NCBI GenBank assembly: GCA_963402885.1
Contig: OY727095.1
Location: 29,269,001-29,333,000, forward strand
Source: Antedon bifida
Lineage: Eukaryota; Echinodermata; Crinoidea; Comatulida; Antedonidae
DNA: 64,000 nt
Reading direction: 5' to 3'
A model generated the notes under the pieces. The model was not told the origin of the DNA. It ran no database searches and saw nothing but the letters and a program-made list of their open reading frames with translations. Below, one piece after another: positions 10,971-22,162 of this stretch. Position numbers and translations under genes: made by a program. Every line of letters starts with the position of its first letter. Position 1 is the first letter of the stretch.

Positions 10971-11739
10971 AATCATGGTATATCTGTATTGATAAGACTG
11001 CCATTTTCATAATTATTTTGATTTTAATTTTTCTTAGATTTAATTGTTAAAACCATTTTGGTTTTCTTGTGCTATGATCGTGTGAATTTTAAATCAAATC
11101 AAATGTGTTGTTTTTTAATTGTACAATTACCGAATACATTTTACTTGAAATAAATTTGAATTATTGATGACCTTTATAAATAAAATAAAACATTTTGTTT
11201 GTCCGATACTTAAAATTTAATTTTTTTTAATTTTATATTTACAACAGGATGACCTTTAGAAATAAAAGAAAAAATTGTTTTTTCCCGATACGTAAATGCC
11301 ACAAACTTATTTAATTTGCATAAAACCTTTTAATTTTTAACATAACAAACACATGTTATTGAATACATTTGCATTTTGTAACGAATATAAATGTCGCGGC
11401 GTATATACAACTTTTATTCCTGTCCCAGCTGCCAATTATTGAACATCTCTTAAGCAGGTATTATTGAAAGAAGGTAGGTATTATTTAGGCCAAAGGAATC
11501 AGGACGGTAAGTACAATGACTGTGAACTAAACGCATACCTGCACGTGTTGATTGTTAAGATATGAATTCTGGTCATAGTTTATCTACATTAAAAAGAGCG
11601 CGCTTCCCGCCTCTACGTGCCGAATTTCTTTGAAATTGTAATACTGAATGTTGTTGCTCAGAAAAATATCGTCCGAAATTTTACCTTCATATTTAATTTT
11701 TTTTTTGTTTTGCTGACGTATCATATACAAAATGTAGAA

Positions 11740-11975
11740 TGTATAAGTGGGGTCCCGTAATTGTACCTAATACACTGTATACATAGAATATTCTGTAAAT
11801 TCAAACAATTTAGCACTGTAAACGTGCATCTTCAGGTCACATAGAATGGCATACTTAATCAATTTTTCCGTTTATAGCCAATGTACACGTCGTTCATGTG
11901 TCATGTTAGTCAACCTCGTCCCGTCCGAAGTGGCGAGTTTACAAATCATTTTTTTTTTCAAATGATAGAATCACC
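11740..11975 (+). promoter_or_regulatory. Upstream region of the secreted-peptide gene
   Basis: About 235 bp before the ATG at 11976. It contains GGGGTCCCGTAATTGTACCTA, GAGTTTACAAATC just before the leader and an ATACACTGTATACATA palindrome. The same arrangement, diverged but collinear, recurs at about 59218-59460 without a following coding exon, so the block is recognisable as a duplicated unit. Confidence 0.5.
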
Positions 11976-13025
11976 ATGATGAATCGAACCTTTCTTGTAA
12001 TCGCATTTATTGTCTTGTGTGCAGCAGTCGTAATGGCATATGGTTAGTAATTATTGACAGACGTTATACCAAATATCAACCAGTAAGCTTGGTACGACGC
12101 AACGCAAGCGAGTTATAATTAACCAATGAAACAAGCGACAGTAATAATCCATCGCTTGGCCAAAATCACATATTGCGTTGCGCTTACGTCATTGCGTTGC
12201 GTCGTATTAATTTATATTTTAATATTATATTTATGACATTTATTAGGCCTATTTTAAAAAACGTTTGTTTGCAGTTTTGCTTTCAAAAATATAACGAAGT
12301 TTGCACTTTCCAATACTCCTTTTAGAAATAAAGAATACTGTAGTAGCTGTAGTTAAGCTTGGTTCGCAACCTACTTAACATAAGCAAATTCCCTTCCAAT
12401 AATTGTGTTTTCCCCCGCCTATGTGAAATCAAACCTGTGATTTTTGCAGCACTGTTGCGTCGTCGGTTCCCACTTACGCAAAACATCACTTTGCCTCAAT
12501 ACGTCGCTGCGTTGCGTTCTAGGTATAGTGGGAACCACGCTTACATCTCCCACTTTAATCTTAGATGTTGGTGTGTTTAGGGTCCCACTAGCGACGCAAC
12601 GTCACGCAACCTACGCAACGTAAGAGAATGCTCTTCCAGTAATTGTGTTTGCCTCCGCCCGCGTGAAATAAAAAAAATGCTTATTGCGCGTCATGTTAGC
12701 ATGCCGTAGACGTTGACCTGGTTCACCACGCGTATTTTTTAGTTTTCCCCCGCCTCCTACGTGAAATCAAACCTGTTGTTTGCAGCACTGTTGCGTCGTC
12801 GGTTTCCTCTTGTGATTACGGCGCAATACAGCACTTTGCGTCAATACGTCGTAGCGTTGCGTTACGTTGCGTCGCTAGTGGGAACCAGCTTTGGGATGAC
12901 TACTAAAATGTATTTCGGTTACTGTTTCAGACCCATGTGAAGGAAGTCCTTGTGAAATCGGACAAATGTGTATGTCAATGGGCACGAGTTATACTTGTCA
13001 TCGTAAGCTCAATCGTAACCTTTAA
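11976..13025 (+). CDS. Small secreted cysteine-rich peptide, half-EGF-like, 53 aa
   Basis: Two coding exons, 11976-12042 and 12931-13025, joined in phase 1 (donor G|GTTAGT, acceptor TTTCAG|ACCC), give 53 codons and TAA. Exon 1 encodes MMNRTFLVIAFIVLCAAVVM and then AY, a good signal peptide after a CACC-ATG start. Exon 2 encodes a mature peptide of about 31 residues starting DPCEGSPCEIGQMC and ending in a basic RKLNRNL tail. Its four cysteines are spaced C-x4-C-x5-C-x8-C, with a Y-x-C near the end, like the first part of an EGF module; an EGF has six, so this is a partial or divergent fold. AATAAA signals overlap and follow the stop (13024 and 13031). Likely secreted; function unknown. The intron carries CpG-rich MITEs. 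Confidence 0.72.
12085..12210. mobile_element. CpG-rich MITE, GGTNCGACGCAACG family, copy 1
   Basis: About 126 bp, from AAGCTTGGTACGACGCAACG to CATTGCGTTGCGTCGTATTA, inverted termini. Inside the intron of the secreted-peptide gene. Confidence 0.6.
12354..12545. mobile_element. CpG-rich MITE, copy 2
   Basis: Begins AAGCTTGGTTCGCAACCTAC and ends AGTGGGAACCACGCTTAC. It shares the core GCAGCACTGTTGCGTCGTCG with 12581-12890. Non-coding. Confidence 0.6.
12581..12890. mobile_element. CpG-rich MITE, copy 3
   Basis: About 310 bp with clear inverted ends: GGTCCCACTAGCGACGCAAC and GTTGCGTCGCTAGTGGGAACC. Largest member in the intron of the secreted-peptide gene. Confidence 0.7.
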
Positions 13026-14504
13026 TAAAAAATAAAGATGCATGCCTGTTATTGTTCTCCAAATTCCAATTTTGTGTTGCATATGCCATTTTATTGTCAC
13101 ATAATATAGTCATTTACTTTGACCAAAAGTTGGATCAAAAAAATGTACTTATCGGGGAAAAAAAATGTAATTTAAAGCAAAAGATATAGTCAAATTGATT
13201 GCCAGGCAGTGGGTTTTTTGGTTGAATTTAACCGTTTTATAGGCCGAAGTATTTTTATCTACGGAAATGAAGAACTTTATTTAGGCCTACCTAATCTTCA
13301 ATTTTCGTGTTTTTTCGGGAACAATACATCTACGACAAAAACGCAAGTTAAGAAGCAACTAAAGTAGTAGTAAATATAGGCCTAACCTAAGTGCTCAATT
13401 AGATTATTTTTTTGTACCTGACATTTTTCACCCAATTATTTACGTACAAAATGAAATTTATTTACCAACCGAGGCCCACATTTGCCAGAGAAAGTTGATT
13501 TATTTTTGACTTTTGCTTTTGCATTTTGTATCACTTTGTTGTCTTCCTAACTGCAGTTATGACACACATCCATAACAGAATGTTTCGTGATTTTACATCT
13601 ATATTAATGTTTATAATACTTCTTTCCATAAACCGGGTTTCCTTTTAAAATTTATTTTTCTATTCCATAGTAATCTTTTTATAGTTATTTATTTGTTTTA
13701 TTATTATTTTTTGTTTGTATTTAGGCCTAGACTTATTTTTATTATATTTGTAACAGTAATAGACAAACAAAATTGAAGAAACAGTTGAAAAGGATGAAAT
13801 AGTTCGAAACGTCAAATTCAAAATGTGTTCTCTTTGTTTATTTGAGTTTACACCTTTTATTCAGTCTTTCTTTTATTTCAATTTATAAGGTGTTTTTGTT
13901 ATGGATTGTCAGAATTAAAATTTAATTTTTCTTTTACAGCTTTTTCAGACATGCAGGGTGATAATGCAGGTACAGGTTAAATGTGATTGTATATTCAACG
14001 GTGTCGGGCGAGCCTTGTGATTGTGAACTGTTAACTGCATGGCCTGCAACAGAAACATACATAAATAAGCAATGTTTACGTTTTGTCAATTTGTCTTCTA
14101 ACAAATGAATATGAATAAAGAACATTATAAATTAATGGTATTGCGTTTATTATGTTGATACACAAAGCTACCGACATAGGCCTAATGCGACATTATAACA
14201 TAGGCCTATATTTATTTTTTGGCGATTACCAAAAATATGACCTTACCTGAATCGTGGGTTGCAAGTATGCCTACTTATTTACTTAGGCTTTTATTTACTT
14301 TAGGTTTACTTGTATCCCAGGAATTAGGTTCTCCTGGGTATAGATGCCACGTTGCTTAGAGGCCCCTGAAAACAACATTTAAACGTTTGGCGAATATTTA
14401 AGCGGGTGTTAAGATGTGAATATGACTTTGAGTGCATGCTATCTCTATTACTGATATGCATCAAAGTCTACGGCAACTAACGTTTGACGCGCAAACACAA
14501 TTAT
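13026..14504. other. Intergenic; decayed TTAA MITE, otherwise nothing recognised
   Basis: About 13035-13332 resembles the MITE at 5645-5980 in inverted orientation (TCTACGGAAATGAAG and GGGAACAATACATCT at its right end) but lacks a clean left end. The rest is AT-rich with TAGGCCTA motifs and no gene I can support. Confidence 0.45.
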
Positions 14505-14772
14505 TAAGCGTGGTTCTCACTAGAGACGCAACGTAACGCAATCTACGCAACGTAAGAAAATGGCCTTCCAATAATTGTGTTTGCCCCCGCCTGCGTGCAA
14601 TCAAACCTGTGATGTTTGCAGCATTTTCGCGTCGTCGGTTCCCACTTGTGATTACGCAATACAGCACTTTGCGTCGATACGTCGCTGCGTTACTCTACGT
14701 TGCGTTCTAGTGGGAACCATTTTCTTACGTTGCGTAGAGGTTGCGTTGCTTTCTAGTGGGAATCACGTTTTT
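14505..14772. mobile_element. CpG-rich MITE, copy 4
   Basis: TAAGCGTGGTTCTCACTAGA at the left and CTAGTGGGAATCACGTTTTT at the right, with the family core (GCGTCGTCGGTTCCCACTTG). A 96-codon open frame across it is a by-product of its GC content. Confidence 0.65.
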
Positions 14773-15890
14773 AAGTACCGTACGTCTTATCATATATACA
14801 TAAATAAGTATGGGACATCGGAAAATCTCATGGGTTATGCTACGGTCTGGGCATGCCCAATGTGATTTTTCTCTAACCTTTCCTGTGAACGTTTTTAGAA
14901 TTGTATTAGTTATATAATAATGGGATGTCGAGACAGTACGTAGGCCTTATATTGCGTTAAACATTACCAAATGGAGTCTGATAATTGTTTTAGAACCGGG
15001 TTCTAGAAGCTAAAATAAGTGAAGCATTTACGGATTTGCATATTTGATTACACCATGTGCGTAAGAAACAATTGACTTTGATCTACGGTATAGTATGTGT
15101 ATTCGATCATTATCAAGTGGTCTGGTTAGCAGGGAAGGTGTGCAATGATGCCATTGCTTTCCAAAGTGTAAATGAAGAAAACAGAAGCTGTACGGTAGTC
15201 ATTATGACGACGCTAGACCTTAGTAAGTTTAATTCTATCTATCTAGCGTCTTTTGACGGACTATTCCTTTCTAATCCTGTATACATCTAAAAGGGTTAAG
15301 CCTTATCTTGTTGCAGCAAATCCACACTTAGTTGGTATTCAGGTTAGTTAGCTGCTTAGTATGTTATTGTGTGTTCGTTAATTACTGCATGTAATGGCTA
15401 CAGTAATCGCACTCACTTTTGAACGACAGTATTTCAATAAACAGATTTGACGAATAGTGGTTACTGCATGTATTATTATGTAGCACAGTAAATTGTAATT
15501 TTAACAAATAGGCCTAGATCAATTTATATAAAATCTTTTAATAAATGATTTAAAATGAATGTCCTAAAATGTCGGCGGTGAATTTGGGAAATGAAGCTAG
15601 CTGGTGCATGCCACTGTACTGAGTTATTTTCTCTGCCCCTTTTTTATGTAACAGAACTATGTGTTATTACAGATTGGTTTATTTAGTGCTAAAAATATTT
15701 TTATTTTGTAAATAGAGTAAGAGCAATTGAATATTGTTCTTCATGCTGCATTTACAACCAAAAACTAATTCTTTAAAAGAACAGGCACTATTGTCTCAAA
15801 AAAATTATCTCCAACCTTTTTACATAGTGAAACATTAGGCCTATGTTTACATTTGTAAACCATATGTTTTTCATCTTCTGGTATTTCACA
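14773..15890. other. No gene recognised
   Basis: AT-rich intergenic DNA. A 77-codon plus frame (15057-15290) has no motif or splice context that I trust. Confidence 0.4.
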
Positions 15891-15899
15891 TCATTTGTT

Positions 15900-16900
15900 T
15901 GTATTTTTCATTTATTTATTTAATTGTATTTTGTTGGTATAATTCTAAGCAGTAATTTGTAATTAAGTTGTGCATATTTTTTGTTTTTCTTATTTCTAAC
16001 TTTGCTTGATCAAATTGTTAAACCAATTGACATTTTCAATACTAATTTCATGTTCCCCTTTGGGAATGGTAATGGGGGAAACAGCAGTATTTACTAATCC
16101 AGTTTCTTCTGACTTCTAACATTGAATTTCACCTGGGTACATTAGTCTATTAATTTTGACTAAATCATTGATCTCATTAAAACCTTCATGACTTCACATT
16201 TTTAGCTTTGTTTTTACATACAATTTCCTTATTTCCCCAAGGTTTTTTGCATAACTTCATAGGCCTACTATGCTTAAAATTCGCATAGAATTCTGAACAA
16301 CATTTTATTACATTTCAATAAAATAAAGGCATCTTATTTAAAAAATAACTGCACTCACTTATATTATTCAAATCTGACGTGTTCAATACCATAAACTCAT
16401 TTCCAGTGCATGTTTTATGTAATACGAAGGAAGTATTTTCCATTTTACATGCTTTCTACAAAGAATTTTTTTACCCATAAGATGTTTATAGCTTTCACTT
16501 GAATAGAAAAATCATGCATATTAATGCCGCCATTAACTATTTTACCAATTAATGTTTTCCTTTTTATTTTTCCTTTTTTCCATTCCATAGTAATTCAAAA
16601 GCTGTGTTATCCTTTAACAACACTTTCTGGAACATCAATTAAAGATGCATTGTAAATTAATTGAGCTAAAGCTAAATTTTTTAAAACTGATTTTCTCAAA
16701 TAGTTTAAGGTTCCTTGCTTTCCATGTATAACAACTTTTCAAAATTTAACTTTTTGTCCCAATTTAATTCTTTGCATAATTCTGTATCATATAAGTAGAT
16801 TCCTAATATCTTTATTGGATCTGTGACCCAGTTTAATTTATATGGTTTATCATTTTTATATCTATTCTTACCAATCCACATGAGTTGTTTTTTTTTTATT
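15900..16900 (-). mobile_element. Decayed Tx1/L1-like LINE fragment
   Basis: On the minus strand broken frames align with the live Tx1-like element at 43021-44858: NWVTDPIKILGIYLYD (about 16780-16850), LVYNAS-like AQLIYNASLIDVPE (about 16600-16680) and GGINMHDFSIQVKAINILWV (about 16470-16540). Many stops and frameshifts. This is the end of RT and the C-terminal region of ORF2. Confidence 0.6.
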
Positions 16901-17910
16901 TAAACAGATACTTCACAGAAATTACTAACAATGAATAGAGACTGTATCATATGCAAGTTGTGCTATAATGGCGTCATCTTTTATAGACTAGGCAAGATAA
17001 TTCCTTGAAAGTTTAAATCGTTTTTTACATTATTGCAATTATTTCATTTCAACATTTTCGGATACAAAACCATAGTTAACAATGACACATTCTGTCTTGC
17101 TATAAATGTTTTAAAGAAGAATCCAGGGCTGTAGACGTAGTCCATATACGAGCCTAGATAGGGAAGATCTGTAGTGCCGTTAATTGCGAGAGGAGGTGGA
17201 AGTCCGGTACTGTGTAATGATAATGTTACAAGCCAGAAATGAAATAAAATCATGAATACATTTAACTCAAAGTACACTAACTAAACCTCTCTCTGTAGCG
17301 ATATGTACGACTTGCCATGTATCTTTGCATATTAATTACGTTATACAGTACATTATAGAGTAAACATTAGTATGACACGCCATCACACATTTTGTATAAT
17401 CAATTGCTCTAGATTATTCAACAATTGCAGGTTTCCGTGACAATCACATTCAAATGATCTAGGTATTTATTTACATTTTCTTTGGAAATCCTCTTATTAG
17501 CTTATAGTTGTTCAAAAAATCTTATTTCTTCACCCAATATTTCTTTTGGGTTTTACAATGTATATGTTTTTTTTGATCCGTTACTTTTCTCTAGTATTCT
17601 CAAGTATTTTGTACACCTTCTTCTATCCATTTAACTCTTGATCTTATATATAGATAGATATGATATGTTGTAATTAAATCTACGGAAAATTCTGGTGTAG
17701 AAATGTTGGATGGCAATTTGTTCCCGCTGGGTAATGATAACCCTGCCACCGGACTATGTTATCTTTTTTAAACACGTTCAGGCACATCAAAATAGATGGC
17801 TTGATTAATAGTTCAGTAAAAGTATGGTTGAATGTAGAACAAATTGTAACAGAATTTTGTTTTGTCTGTTTGACATGGTCCAAATAAATATCATTCAAAG
17901 TTTACCAAAA
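16901..17910. other. No gene recognised
   Basis: AT-rich; short minus-strand frames at 17044-17277 and 17680-17898 show no recognisable domain. Confidence 0.4.
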
Positions 17911-19290
17911 AAAATGTGATGTTAAACATTTCAATTAGCATAATTACCATGTGACATATAGCATCATATTGTAGTTATGACATCATAAAATGTCACAATA
18001 CTGCTCAAATGGCATAGTGTATCATATAGGGAAAATGTAAAAAACTGCAGAAAAACTGCAAAAAATATTTCCTGTTGAAATTGATCATTAAGTGTCTTCA
18101 TTTACAAAATCTCATGAAAATAGTAATTCTACAGAACTTAAGAAGGTTGTGATCAAGATCAAAAACTGATTTGTACTCAGCACATACAGTAGTAATAGCA
18201 CATCTTGTTTTGTGTTTCCTACAACTACATCTTTTAGAACTTTATCTCATTTACATTGGTAAAGCATAATAAAACAAATATTGTATTGAGGCCATTGTCT
18301 GTGGTTCAGGCTGTTCAAACTTGTTATGGCACATAGACCTAATGTTTATCTTTAAAATACTGCTTCCAAGATTCAATGAGCATAACAAGGACATTCAATA
18401 ATTTGCCAACAAGGATGAACAACAAGATGGTTTCAAACTTTTCAATACTAATTTTAGTATTTCAATTTTCGACAACAAGCAGTTCTTTAACTAACTTGAA
18501 AGAAAATGTTGAGAAAATGGAATGGAAACTTTGAACAGATAGAAATCTATTACTTTGCCATAATTGAAAAAGTGATGGCGTTTTAAGACAGAAGAAGCAA
18601 AACACTGGAATAATCGGTAGTTAAAGAAACATCTTGAGGAGCAAATTTGCAAATAACTGTTCAATCAACAGTTTATTTCAGAACTGTCAAAATCTTCGTA
18701 GTTATTTCGAATGAGAAAGGCGCTGCACTTCCAAAGAATCAAAAGGATGAATATTATTCGAAACAAGAACTGACATCTTTTGTTCCTTCCAAAACAAGAC
18801 ATCAGAAAAGTCGTTGAAGTATACAATTGCTGTCTATATGGTGGAACCTTTGGATATTTTGACGGCGCCAACTATAACATTTTCTATGTATATGTACTTT
18901 GGATGCATATGTACTTTGGTGATCCAACTCAAGATTATGGATAGAGTTTGAGTAATGATAGGATTAAACCACATTAACCTCATTACAAACTTAAGAATCT
19001 CTTTTTATAAAGTTATCAGATGCAAGAAACTTAATATAAATGGGATTATTACAGTTATGAAAAGATGCAGTTGCAATATAACTTCTGATACCCAGTTGAT
19101 GATCTTTACCTGGATGTGTTCTACTATTTTCATGAGATTTAAAACATTTTTCCTGCCGTTTATATATTTTCCTTTAGAATAATGCCAATTGAGCATTATT
19201 TTGCCATAATTTTACATCATAACTATCTTATGACATCATATGTACGTTTATGGTAATTTAAATATGCTAATTGGAAACATCACATTTATA
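17911..19290. mobile_element. Candidate non-autonomous DNA transposon, ~110 bp inverted ends
   Basis: Left end about 17911-18020 (AATGTGATGTTAAACATTTC, AATTAGCATAATTACCATGT, TATGACATCATAA) is the inverted, diverged copy of about 19180-19290 (TTATGACATCATATG, ATGCTAATTGGAAACATCAC). About 1.4 kb in total with no transposase frame seen. Old, to judge by divergence between the ends. Confidence 0.5.
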
Positions 19291-20860
19291 TTTATTCATA
19301 CAGTAATGCACTTAAGTAGTCTAAAACCAACAGTTAAGTAGATACAGAGCTTCAAAATGGTATAGTTTGAATTTATAATAATCAAATCACTTTTTGTCCA
19401 GTTTTGGTCATTTGGACCATATCAACCAGACAATTAACAAATTCTGTTGCAATTTGTGCTAGGTTCACCATGTTTTTACTAATTATCTTTACTGGATTAT
19501 AATGAAGCTAAAGCTAAACTTGTTAACAAAACTGTGACTTTTCAAAAAGTCTAAGGTTCCTTGCTCTCCAATTGTTTAATGACAAGCATTCAGTTTCTCT
19601 TGTCTTCACTTCAGTTTGACTCATGTTGGCTTTCTTCGCATCTTTGCTGCTAGTAGTATGTGTATCACAGTCAACCCTGGGATGTGTCTTTGTTCCATTA
19701 CACTTGATTTTTATCCTCTTTTCATAATGATATTGATCACCAGGTGACTTCCATGTGTACAGGTACAAGCAAGTACTCAGCAAGCCTGTCGCCTCTTTCA
19801 AATTAGTTTGCCTGAACTGGTTTTAAGAGCCATAAATGGTCCACCAAAAACATGCAAAACAAGTCCCCAGGACTGGTTTTGGTGTGACGGTAAAACCGAG
19901 TACAAATAAAGAGTAATGAGTTGATTAGGAGGTTGTTACTGTTTTTAATTTAATAACATTACTAATCCCATTTTGGTCTATCTTGGAAATAATGTTCCAA
20001 ATAGTGTCCACAAACAAATTAGTCAATTAAATTTCGGTTGCCTAGTCTTCTAAAAATTTCTGGCTGGTACTAAAACGTAAGCTAAACCATTGATTTGTTT
20101 GTCATTCAGATGAATGCTCAACCATTTTTTTATAAACTTTTCGATTACTTGTACACAGACAATAAGACAACGATGCTTTTGGATCTTTGATTCCCAATCC
20201 ATTAAACTTAAATGATGACAATAATTATAGGCCTACTTTATTTTAATTTGTTCTGTTGCTCAACAGCCTCCACACATATTTTCAAAATGGCTGGTTTGTT
20301 ACAATAGCACGATGCATACCGGATTATAACCCGATTACACTTGGACTTCACTTTAATCTAAAGTTTTACATCTTTCAAAGAAAAGGAACAAAACGTTTGT
20401 TATGATACATATAAAAAAAAATATTACAGAAGTGAATAAAGTGAAATATCTAATAGAACTCCTCTTTTGGGAAACCAATATTCAGGGGGAATTCCTAATA
20501 TGGGGACAATTTCCCTTGAAATTAACAAGGAGAATATTTTTAACAGTCAACCTCTATTCAGAGAACATCTCTATATTTAAATTTATTGTCTAATCTAATT
20601 ATAAATCACATTTATCCCGTCATGCACTTAGCTCTCTTATTTCCTCCAGACAAAAATTATGATAAAAAATAACTAAATACCTTTTGTACTAACCCTAATC
20701 CTCTCAATAACTTTTACAAAAGATTATTGTGTCTGTGTAAGTAATTTAGTAATTAGAAACCAACCAACAAAAAACTAAAGCAACTTTACATACCTCTATG
20801 TAGCAATATGTTCTTTGCATGTTGCCCAAGGCAACAGGTAAACCTTTTTATTTTGTATGG
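19291..20860. other. Gene-poor stretch with a small Tx1-like LINE remnant
   Basis: About 19500-19595 on the minus strand reads LNNWRARNLRLFEKS, like the WKQRNLSFFGK segment of Tx1-type reverse transcriptases. The minus-strand frame 19604-19801 (THPRVDCDTHTTSSKDAKKA) is open but unrecognised; it could be a 3' exon of the family-X gene at 21 kb, but no junction supports this. Confidence 0.35.
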
Positions 20861-20861
20861 T

Positions 20862-21713
20862 TTATCTGCTAACTCTCCACAAATTTCCAGTTTTAGATTT
20901 ACCAGTCTCATTTATCGCTGATGTTAAACTTTTGGTTCCTTCTGCTGTTGTTTCAGAAAGTACTGTTTCATTAGCATAACAGAGGTTAGAAGTTAGTACA
21001 GGTATGCCTCGTGATATTTCACGGCGAACAAAATCTCTGTTGCGAGGGCCACCACTCAGCCCGTCCATACCTTCTTTCTTTAATAATGTTTTCATCCGGA
21101 TCCTCAGTTCCTTTACACAGTGTGCCTCTATAGGCATATACTCTTGTAAGCACCATATACCCATGACAGTAGCCAAATTTCGATTATGTGTCTTACCCCT
21201 TTTCTATATGTGGTGTTCGAGTTTCGTTTAGAGTTTGATCCTCTCTAGCAACGTCCTCTTCGATCATTGCCTTATCACCACTGATACTTTTATCATCCTC
21301 AAGTTCACTAACGTCTGTAATCTTTGCACCTGACTGAAGTTGAATCATAGAAACATCCCAAATTGACGACAACATTAAATCCTAAAAGAAAAGAAAATTA
21401 AAAGGTTGATTTATCGTTGTCTAACTCTGCGGAAGGGCGTGGTCTCACTGTCTTCATCCATTTCCCTGATCGAGTTTCTTCATTAACAAAAGAAGTTTCC
21501 AAGTTTCCCTAAATAAATATAGATCAATGAAGAGTTTTTGTGGATTAAGTGTTGATAAAAAAGAACAATTTTTTAATGTTTCTTATTTAGTTTTAGTGTG
21601 GTTAGTGAATTAAGTCACTGGGCTCTACAAAAAAAATGCATTGTAACTGTTTAAATAAAACAATAATATAGCCTTACCCTGTTCAACAACTGTTTGTGTG
21701 CAACAGCTGACAT
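20862..21713 (-). CDS. Unrecognised family-X gene, left paralogue (X1), exons partly resolved
   Basis: I do not recognise the product. Start exon 21678-21713 encodes MSAVAHKQLLNR (donor AACAGG|GTAAGG) and matches the start exon at 55845-55880. A later exon, 21197-21381, begins DLMLSSIWDVSMIQLQSG and is acidic (LEDDKS, IEEDVAREDQ). The next open block holds PIEAHCVKELRIRMKTLLKK followed directly by GLSGGPRNRDFVRREI; in the 31-kb and 53-kb copies these two motifs are separate exons. Here only nine in-frame bases (GTATGGACG) lie between them. A possible extra exon ends the intron at 21508 (GNLETSFVNEETRSGKW). Phases between 21197 and about 21151 do not fit, so the model is incomplete. Soluble, charged, no signal or membrane segment. 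Confidence 0.45.
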
Positions 21714-22162
21714 TGCAACAGTTTAGCAAAAATTCTATAAAAAAACAATTATACCAGATATTAAAATTACTATCAATTATATATTATACAGCATATAAAA
21801 ATACAATTGATTAAACTGTATAGGCCTGTAATACAATAACTACACAAACAAACATTGACAAGAGTTAGAACTTTTAGTCTAATCAGTGAAGAGTGAAATT
21901 ACATTCAGTAATTTATTCTTCCCCGGTCCAGTAGAGTAGAGTAGAGTATAGGCCTAGCTGATCAAAGTGTTGAAAAATGATAGTACCAAACTAACAAATT
22001 GTAATTTACTACCATTTTCTTCTATCAATATTAATTGTTTTATCAATGTGTCACCTATTTCACTGTGGTATATCTAGAAAACAAAGAAAATAGCCCTTTA
22101 AAGACAACCAAAGTGTACTTACTGTGTATAGACAAATTTAAACGAAAGAATGTAGGCCTAAC
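21714..22162. other. Flank of duplication copy A, homologous to the flank of copy B
   Basis: Upstream of the X1 start exon. About 21655-21870 matches 55820-56035 in the same orientation (AGATATTAAAATTACTATCA and following). About 22140-22162 repeats the sequence at 28769-28795 (CGAAAGAATGTAGGCCTAAC). No separate gene. Confidence 0.6.

Larger units (their letters stand above)
9232..11330. repeat. 2.1 kb inverted repeat with ~500 bp arms
   Basis: Left arm about 9232-9763 and right arm about 10838-11330 are inverted copies, from AAGGTTTTATGCAAATTAAA at the outer ends to CTATAGCTTCTCCGAGAAG at the inner ends, with small differences. Each arm contains a tRNA-like SINE head. The loop holds a LINE 3' fragment (about 9825-10150) and a TTAA MITE (10220-10768). 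Either a large composite transposon or an inverted duplication of a SINE region. Confidence 0.75.
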
